A program made the position numbers and the translations under genes. A stretch of DNA of 64,000 nt from Fodinibacter sp963707895 (GTDB taxonomy: Bacteria > Actinomycetota > Actinomycetes > Actinomycetales > Dermatophilaceae), in assembly GCA_963707895.1 (NCBI GenBank), contig CAVPRS010000011.1, positions 434,001-498,000 of the forward strand, written 5' to 3'. The notes beneath the pieces were generated by a model. The model did no database searches. It saw nothing but the letters and a program-made list of their open reading frames with translations, and was not told the origin of the DNA. The stretch's first letter is position 1, and every line of letters starts with the position of its first letter. Positions 58,373-64,000 of this stretch are shown one piece after another.

Positions 58373-59917
58373 CAGGTCTTCCTCTCGTTGCGTGCTTGCG
58401 TGCTGTCGGCCCGGGGGGAGACGTTGATGCCGCGCGAGCGCGCCACCGCGCGAGCCCAGGCCTGTCGTGCCGGTGCGGGGTCGATCGACCGGGCGACGAC
58501 GTGGTCCCCGCCCGGCGCGGGTGGCGGGGTCACGCCGAGCTGCTGCGCCGCCAGCCGGGCGACACCGAGGGCCGAGGCCGCGGGGCTGTCGGCTGACCTC
58601 GACCGGGCGTTGGAGGAGGTCGGCCTGCAGCTGCATCAGCAGGGCGGAGGCGGTCGCCCCGCCGTCGGCGTGCAGGACCTCGATGTGTGCGAAACCGTCC
58701 GACTCCATGGCGTCCACGACGTCGGCGACCTGGTGCGCGACGGCCTGCAGGGCCGCGCGCGCCAGGTGGGCGGGCGTGGTTCCGGCCGTGACGCCGGCGA
58801 TGAGGCCGGTCGCCGACCGGTCCCAGTGGGGGGCACCCAGGCCCGAGAACGCGGGGACGAAGGAGACCCCGCCGTCGTCGTCGGCACCCATGGCGAGCTC
58901 GGTCAGGAAGGCGCCACCGGACGTCCCTGCGGGCGCACCCAGGATGGCCGCCATCCAGTCGAGCGCGGACCCGGTGGCCACGATGTTGCCCTCGCGGGCG
59001 TAGGTGGGGGACCCGTCGACGTGCCAGGCCACCGTCGTCGCGATCCCCTCCGGTGCGGGTCGCAGGTCGGCGGTCGGGCTCATCACCGAGCTCCCGGTGC
59101 CATAGGTGGCCTTGCCCGTGCCCGGGGTGATGCAGCCGTGGTGGTAGAGCGCGGCGTGCGAGTCGGCCAGCACCGCCACGACGGGGACCCCGGCGGGAAG
59201 TCGCCCGTGGCCACCCGTCGTCGCCCCGAAGCCGGCGTCGGACGGTCGGATCTCGGGCAGGTGGCCTCGGTCGACCCCGAACAGCTGCAGGAGCTCGTCA
59301 TCCCACGCCTGGGTCCGGAGGTCGAACAGGAGGGTCCGGGAGGCGTTGCCAGGTTCGGTGGCGTGCTCGCCGGTGAGCTTGAAGACCAGCCACGCGTCGA
59401 CGGTGCCCACCGCGATGTCATGCCGGTCCGCTCCGCCGGCGAGGGCCGCATCGATGACGAGCCGAAACTTCGGTGCCGAGAACATCGGGTCCAGGGTGAG
59501 CCCGGTACGGGTGTGGACGAGCTGGGCGGCGCCGGGCTCGGCAGCAGCGAGGGCGTCGCACCACGCCGCGGTCCGCGCGTCCTGCCACCCGATGGCCGGG
59601 CCCAGGGGCTCGCCGGTGCTGCGGCTCCAGCACACCACGGACTCACGCTGGTTCGAGATGCCGAGGCCGACCACCGCTGCGTCCGGCAGCTGCTCGAGGC
59701 AGGCGTCGACGGCTGCAACGGTGGACGTCCAGATCTGGCCGGCATCCTGCTCGACCCAGCCGGGCGCCGGATAGCGGATCCCGGTGGCGGCCGATGCTTC
59801 CGACCACACCGTGCCCGTGAGGGCGTCGACGAGCACCGCCTTGGTGTTGGTCGTCCCCTGGTCGACGGCCAGGAGCACACCGCCGTGCACCGGTCCCTGG
59901 TGCCCGAGGACGCTCAT
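58372..59917 (-). CDS. FGGY-family sugar kinase (D-apulose kinase-like), with an apparent +1 frameshift
   Basis: Start ATG 59917. Marks are LLAVDQGTTNTKAVLVDALTG, ISNQRESVVCWSRSTGEP, KATYGTGSSVMSPTA and VLHADGGATASALLMQLQADLL. After RPVEVS an extra base near 58591-58592 diverts the frame; reading one base over gives DSPAASALGVARLAAQQLG, ending at TGA 58374-58372, which overlaps the isomerase ATG. The uncorrected frame falsely joins the two proteins. Reconstructed length is about 514 residues. It phosphorylates a ketose; with the neighbours it fits ApsK, making D-apulose 4-phosphate. Confidence 0.87.
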
Positions 59918-59939
59918 CGAATATCCATTCGGTAGTGAA
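59918..59939 (-). promoter_or_regulatory. SorC-type operator of the catabolic operon
   Basis: On the minus strand the site reads TTCACTACCGAATGG then ATATTCG, directly before the kinase ATG. It matches the sites at 50789-50810 and 61122-61143 in the pattern TTCA-N4-CGAAT, and the first two also share GG-N-TATTC. Confidence 0.6.
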
Positions 59940-59952
59940 TGAAGCCACTCGC

Positions 59953-59982
59953 AGACTAGGGCGCCCGGTCGACGCGTGTCAA
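59953..59982 (-). promoter_or_regulatory. promoter of the catabolic operon
   Basis: Minus-strand TTGACA (59977-59982) and TAGTCT (59953-59958) with 18 bases between, a good sigma-A type promoter ending about 35 bases before the kinase ATG. The operator-like site lies just downstream of the likely start, so binding would block transcription. Confidence 0.7.
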
Positions 59983-60067
59983 CGGGCGGTCCGGTGAGAG
60001 GGCACCTCGGGGACCGAGGGACCCGCGCGGACGTGGCCTCGTTGCTCCATCGGTCGAGGCCCCGGTG

Positions 60068-61069
60068 TCAGCTCGCGGAGTCGCGCAGCCAGGCGGCAGT
60101 GCCGCTGTCGGTGATGAGGGTGTTGATCCACCCGCCGAGCAGCGCTGCGCGGATCGCGTCGTGCTTGCGACTGCCGCCTGCGACCCCGATGCGACGGGGG
60201 ATGCGGCGCAGGGTGTCGCCGTCGATGCCCAGGATCCGGCCGTCGAGGTGGCTGCGGACTGCGCCTCCCTCGGTGTCGAAGAAGCGCATGCACACGTCTC
60301 CGACGGCGTTCGCGCCGCGCAGTAGGTCCTCGTCGTCGCCGCTGACCGCGTTACCGCTGGCCCGCAGGAGCGGTGAGGGCTTCAGGCTGCCGATGCCGGC
60401 CAGCAGGACGGTGAGGTCGGGGAAGGCGTCGAGGGCCTGGGCGATGCTGTCCTCCCTCATCAGGGCCTGGCAGGTCTCCTCGGTGGCCACCAACCCCGGC
60501 GCAGGCAGGTAGGTGGCCGTGGCCCCGGTGACCTGGACGAGCCGTCCGACGAGGTGGGTGGCACGTGACTGCGCCGACGGCTGACCGAGGCCGCCCAGCA
60601 CCTGGACGACGGACTCGCACTCGTGGCTGTGCCGAGGGCGCATCGAGTCGACCGTCGCCAGGAGGGTTGAGCTCCACGACGACACCCCGATGCGTTCGCC
60701 GGCGCTGAGGGTCGTCTCCAGGTAGAAGGCCGCGGCGGCGCCGAGGGCCGGGGTGACGATGAGCTCGTCGTCCTCGTCACCGGTGTCGGCCACGACGACC
60801 TCTCGCAGGCCGTACCGGCGCTCGAGGTCCTCCTCGATCTCGGCGAACACGCCACGGGGCGTCACGACGGTGGTCCGGACGATCCCGGTCGCGACGGCCT
60901 TCTTGAGCAGCCGAGAGACGCGCGGCTGCGAGATGTTGAGCCGCTCCGCGATCTCCGGCTGCCGAACTCCCTGCTCGTGGTAGAGCCGGGCCACCTTCGT
61001 CATGAGGCGGGTGTCCTCGGAGGTGGCGAACGCCGACTCGGCTGCATCGAGAGCGGGATCCCAGGTCAC
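60068..61069 (-). CDS. SorC/DeoR-family sugar-responsive transcriptional regulator
   Basis: 333 residues from GTG 61069, preferred over GTG 61084 because GGAAGG lies just before it. N-terminal HTH: RQPEIAERLNISQPRVSRLLKK. C-terminal SorC effector domain: ELIVTPALGAAAAFYLE, GERIGVSSWSSTLLATV, GGLGQPSAQSRATHLVGRL and LLAGIGSLKPSPLL. These bind phosphorylated sugars. It probably senses a pathway intermediate and controls the sites at 50789, 59918 and 61122. Confidence 0.92.
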   Translation of the reverse strand: MTWDPALDAAESAFATSEDTRLMTKVARLYHEQGVRQPEIAERLNISQPRVSRLLKKAVATGIVRTTVVTPRGVFAEIEEDLERRYGLREVVVADTGDEDDELIVTPALGAAAAFYLETTLSAGERIGVSSWSSTLLATVDSMRPRHSHECESVVQVLGGLGQPSAQSRATHLVGRLVQVTGATATYLPAPGLVATEETCQALMREDSIAQALDAFPDLTVLLAGIGSLKPSPLLRASGNAVSGDDEDLLRGANAVGDVCMRFFDTEGGAVRSHLDGRILGIDGDTLRRIPRRIGVAGGSRKHDAIRAALLGGWINTLITDSGTAAWLRDSAS

Positions 61070-61121
61070 GTCAGCACCTTCCACACCTGGACGGGGTCCC
61101 CGGATTCTTGCAGGACTCCGA

Positions 61122-61143
61122 TGAGCACCTATTCGCCATTGAA
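61122..61143 (-). promoter_or_regulatory. SorC-type autoregulatory operator
   Basis: On the minus strand: TTCAATGGCGAATAG followed by GTGCTCA, about 53 bases upstream of the sorC start. The first 13 bases (TTCAATGGCGAAT) are identical to the import-operon site. The right half is less conserved. Confidence 0.5.
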
Positions 61144-61394
61144 TCTACAGTCATCCACCCGTTTTCGACCAGGTGCCCCTATGGCCGCATTTGCCGATGA
61201 AGGCAAAGCACGAGGCCACCTCACGGGCGAAGTCACCGAAGTCCTCGCTGCCCTGGATCGAGCGTCTTCAAGGCGGGACGTCGCCGGCATCTTGCCGAGC
61301 GTTGCCTCGAGTTCGGCATTCCGGGAGGCAGCGGGCCTTGCCGGTCCGGACGCTGCGTTTGACAGGCCACCGTTCGCGCGTTGGGGTTGGACGT
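61144..61394. other. intergenic region upstream of the amylo-glucosidase gene
   Basis: This, with 61070-61121, is a 325-base gap without a confirmed gene. It holds the sorC promoter region and operator, TTGACA at 61359-61364 as a possible -35 box (the start would fall close to ATG 61395, so possibly leaderless), and a short frame from ATG 61181 (MAAFADEGKARGHLTGEVTE) with protein-like composition that runs into the next gene and matches nothing I know. Confidence 0.5.
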
Positions 61395-63524
61395 ATGGGA
61401 GAGGGATGGTCATTCACCGGCGGCCCGCCGAACGCGAGCGCAGGCGCCGATGTCACGCTCGTGGAGGGCCGCTCGTTCTGCGTGTCCGACCGGGTCGGGG
61501 ACCTCGGGGGAGCGGCGACCCACGGGCTGATCGTGCAGGACACCAGGTTCGTGGAGCACCTCGTGCTGACCGTGGACGGTGACCGGCTCGAGCCGCTCGC
61601 GGTCGAGCCGATCGGTCCGCACGCCGCCACGTTCGTCACCCGGCGCAAGCCCCGAGACGGCCTTGCCGACAGCACCCTGCTCGTGGTGCGGGAGCGCTAC
61701 GTGGGCAACGGGCTCGTCGAGGACATCACCCTCGAGAACCTCAGCCGGCAGTCGGAGGAACACACGCTGGTGCTGACCCTCGCCACCGACTTCGCGAACC
61801 TGTTCGAGGTCAAGGAGGGCCGCGCCACCACCGGCCGCGTGGTGACGAGTGCTGCCGACGGTGGGGTCATCAGCCAGACGACTCTCCAACCCTCACCGCG
61901 GTCGGTGGTGGTCACCGGCACGGGCGACCCGACGAGCAAGGACGGCGAGCTCAGGTGGCACGTCGACATCCCTCCTCGCGGGCGCACCACCATCAGCGTG
62001 CGCATCGAGCCCTCACTCGACGGCACCCCCCTGGTCAGCCCCTACCCGGCCGGCGAGAAGCACGTCGACAGCGCTCCGACCCTCCAACATGCCCACTGGC
62101 GGGCCCAGAGCCCGCGGTTGCGCTCGGCCGACCCCAGGTTCGACGAGCTGCTGCGAACGAGTACCGACGAGCTCGCGGGGCTGCGCATCACCGATCCAGC
62201 CAACGAGGACCGCGTCATCCTCGCCGCGGGAGCGCCGTGGTTCATGACCGTCTTCGGTCGTGACTCGCTGCTCACCAGCTGGATGCTTCTCCCCCTCGAC
62301 GCCCGGGTCGCCCTCGGGACCCTCCAGCTGCTCGCCGAGCGTCAGGGCAGGAGCGTGGTGCCGACGACCGAGGAGGAGCCCGGTCGCATCCTCCACGAGA
62401 TCCGCTCAGGTCTGTCGCCCGCCGGGGTGCCCGGGGCCGACACCGTCTACTACGGCACGGTCGACGCGACGCCCCTCTTCGTCATGCTCGTGGGCGAGCT
62501 GAGGCGGTGGGGCACCCCGCTGGCCGACCTCGAACCGTTGCTGCCCCACGTCGATCGCGCGCTCGACTGGGTGCAGACCGACGGCGACCGGGACGGCGAC
62601 GGGTTCGTCGAGTACGAGCGCGCCACGCCGCACGGACTGGTGAACCAGGGGTGGAAGGACTCCTTCGACGGGATCACCCACCCCTCGGGCGCGCTCCCGC
62701 ACGCACCCATCGCGCTCGCCGAGGTCCAGGGGTACGTCTACGGCGCGCTGCGCGCGCGGTCCGAGCTGGCGGAGGCCTTCGGCGACCACGAGCGTGCCGG
62801 CGAGCTGGGTCAGCAGGCCGATGCCCTGAAGCGGGCCTTCAACGACCGGTTCTGGCTCCCGCACCGCGGCCACCTCGCCCTCGCCCTCGACGGGGAGAAG
62901 CAGCCGGTCGAGTCACTCGCATCCAACATGGGTCACTGCCTGTGGACCGGCATCGTCGACGAGGAGCACGCCCCCGAGGTCGCCGCCGCACTCGTCAGTC
63001 CCGAGATGTTCAGCGGCTTCGGGGTGCGCACCCTGGCCTCGTCGATGGGCGCCTACAACCCGATGAGCTACCACAACGGCTCGATCTGGCCGCACGACAA
63101 CGCCCTGGTCGCGGCGGGGCTGCGGCGGTACGGGTTCGTCGAGGAGGCCCAGCAGGTCGTGCGCGGCATCCTCGACGCCGCGGAGGCGTTCGGGGGCCGT
63201 CTTCCCGAGCTGTTCTGCGGCTTCGACCGTGACGCCTTCCCGGGGCCGATCCCCTATCCCACCGCCTGCGCTCCCCAGGCGTGGGCGGCGGCGACCCCGC
63301 TGCTCCTGCTGCGAGTGCTCCTCGGTCTGGAACCCGACGTCCCGGCGGGCGTCGTGGAGGTCGACCCGGCGGTCCCGACGGCGATGCTGCCGATGGAGGT
63401 GGACCAGCTGCACCTGGGCGACTCGACCCTGGAGCTGTTCGTGACGGCCGGCTCCTGGCGAGCTCGCGGCGGCCCGCCCGGAGTCACGACGGCCGAGGGA
63501 GTGAACGGGTCGGATCGAGGGTAG
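61395..63524 (+). CDS. amylo-alpha-1,6-glucosidase / glycogen debranching-type protein
   Basis: 709 residues from ATG 61395; the longer frame from 61173 has no support. N-terminal beta-sandwich (glycogen debranching N-terminal domain): GLIVQDTRFVEHLVLTVDGD, VVRERYVGNGLVEDITLEN. The C-terminal (alpha/alpha)6 barrel has AAGAPWFMTVFGRDSLLTSW, NQGWKDSFDGITH and SYHNGSIWPHDNALVAAGL, the glucoamylase-like catalytic region. It should hydrolyse alpha-1,6 or other glucosidic linkages of glycans. In actinobacteria it is commonly next to a glycosyltransferase gene, as here. Confidence 0.9.
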   Translation: MGEGWSFTGGPPNASAGADVTLVEGRSFCVSDRVGDLGGAATHGLIVQDTRFVEHLVLTVDGDRLEPLAVEPIGPHAATFVTRRKPRDGLADSTLLVVRERYVGNGLVEDITLENLSRQSEEHTLVLTLATDFANLFEVKEGRATTGRVVTSAADGGVISQTTLQPSPRSVVVTGTGDPTSKDGELRWHVDIPPRGRTTISVRIEPSLDGTPLVSPYPAGEKHVDSAPTLQHAHWRAQSPRLRSADPRFDELLRTSTDELAGLRITDPANEDRVILAAGAPWFMTVFGRDSLLTSWMLLPLDARVALGTLQLLAERQGRSVVPTTEEEPGRILHEIRSGLSPAGVPGADTVYYGTVDATPLFVMLVGELRRWGTPLADLEPLLPHVDRALDWVQTDGDRDGDGFVEYERATPHGLVNQGWKDSFDGITHPSGALPHAPIALAEVQGYVYGALRARSELAEAFGDHERAGELGQQADALKRAFNDRFWLPHRGHLALALDGEKQPVESLASNMGHCLWTGIVDEEHAPEVAAALVSPEMFSGFGVRTLASSMGAYNPMSYHNGSIWPHDNALVAAGLRRYGFVEEAQQVVRGILDAAEAFGGRLPELFCGFDRDAFPGPIPYPTACAPQAWAAATPLLLLRVLLGLEPDVPAGVVEVDPAVPTAMLPMEVDQLHLGDSTLELFVTAGSWRARGGPPGVTTAEGVNGSDRG

Positions 63525-63574
63525 GAGGAAGGCATCCCCGGTGCGCTCGGCGCTGGGGTCACCCGGAGGTGGGT

Positions 63575-64000
63575 ATGCCAGCCGCGTCATCGCGAGCCGT
63601 AGTTGCTCCTTCGCGTCCTCTGCACGTCGCCATGGTCGCGCCGCCCTACTTCACCATCCCGCCGGAGGGTTATGGCGGCGTCGAGAGCGTCATCGCCGGC
63701 CTGGTCGACGGCCTCGTCGACCGCGGCCACCGAGTCACCCTGCTGGCGGCAGGTGACCACGCGACCCGTGCGCAGCGCTTCATCCGCACGTGGGACGAGC
63801 ACCCCGTGGACCAGCTCGGGGAGGCCCTTCCGGAGGTCGTCAACAGCGCCCGCGTGGCCGCCCTCATCGGCACCGGGACGGACTACGACGTCGTCCACGA
63901 CCACACGCTGGCCGGCCCACTCCTGGCCGGCGGCCGCCGGGTGCCGACCGTCGTGACCGTGCACGGCCCGATGAACGAGCTGGCCGACGTCTACCGACCG
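63575..64000 (+). CDS. GT4-family glycosyltransferase, N-terminal part, cut by window end
   Basis: The frame is open to the window end (142 codons). ATG 63575 is preceded by GGAGGT four bases upstream, and the protein begins MPAASSRAVVAPSRPLHVA; the shorter start at ATG 63632 gives MVAPPYFTIPPEGYGGVES. The GT4 donor-domain start is PPEGYGGVESVIAGLVDGLV with HRVTLLAAGDH and DYDVVHDHTLAG. It is likely co-transcribed with the debranching-type gene 50 bases upstream. A role in glycan or lipid glycosylation is inferred. Confidence 0.9.
   Translation, partial: MPAASSRAVVAPSRPLHVAMVAPPYFTIPPEGYGGVESVIAGLVDGLVDRGHRVTLLAAGDHATRAQRFIRTWDEHPVDQLGEALPEVVNSARVAALIGTGTDYDVVHDHTLAGPLLAGGRRVPTVVTVHGPMNELADVYRP

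Noticed and set aside
1..64000. CRISPR arrays, prophage, IS elements, attachment sites
   Set aside because: No regularly spaced short repeats, no transposase, integrase or phage structural genes were found. The tRNA-Ser is intact and its flank shows no duplicated tRNA end.

Overview
The window is GC-rich actinobacterial chromosome. Aspartokinase, the dnaX–acyltransferase–HMA–recR neighbourhood, a LytR_C protein, a DUF5063 protein, F420-type enzymes and many GTG starts point to the order Micrococcales. My best guess is Intrasporangiaceae or a close relative; this comes from gene content and codon habits, not from a database search. There is no phage, IS element, CRISPR array or plasmid backbone. 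One tRNA (Ser-GGA) and the small-type SRP RNA are present.

Layout. (1) 1-6.6 kb: the end of a sugar ABC importer (permease, lipoprotein binding protein), a Gfo/Idh/MocA dehydrogenase, two xylose-isomerase-fold proteins (one Tat-exported) and xylose isomerase, forming a rare-sugar catabolic cluster. (2) 6.7-19.6 kb: housekeeping and hypothetical genes: CHAD protein, LytR_C protein, HerA-like ATPase, AEC transporter, AraC regulator, propionyl-CoA synthetase, hydrolase, tRNA-Ser, ScyD/E-like protein. (3) 19.8-27.5 kb: SRP RNA, FrnE-like DsbA, an ABC pair, dnaX, acyltransferase, HMA protein, recR, DUF5063. (4) 27.6-33 kb: FAD reductase, aspartokinase, a degenerate aspartate-semialdehyde dehydrogenase homologue, PPi-type phosphofructokinase. 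(5) 33.3-39.1 kb: NarL-type two-component system, phospholipase D-like protein, and an overlapping ATP-grasp ligase plus Asp/Glu racemase. (6) 39.2-45.1 kb: a tightly coupled five-gene minus-strand operon that I do not recognise: a 968-aa protein built of 29-residue helical repeats with a terminal HExxH domain, a C25/caspase-like protein, an acyl carrier protein, a ketosynthase and a ketosynthase-like fragment. This is the best candidate for an undescribed system. (7) 45.3-50.7 kb: F420-type enzymes, a MarR divergon, GNAT, an alpha-amylase-family protein, ohrR/ohr. (8) 50.7-61.1 kb: a complete pentose-type locus (DUF2291 lipoprotein, RbsA/C/B-like importer, FGGY kinase, TIM-barrel isomerase, split transketolase, SorC regulator) whose enzyme set matches the non-oxidative D-apiose pathway. 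A shared operator-like sequence lies at all three transcription units. (9) 61.4-64 kb: amylo-alpha-1,6-glucosidase and the start of a GT4 glycosyltransferase.

Quality warning. At least eight otherwise intact genes are broken by apparent single-base insertions, nine in total and always one extra base. This looks like sequencing or assembly error rather than gene decay, and one of them creates a false kinase-isomerase fusion. Coordinates for those genes are given for the reconstructed gene.
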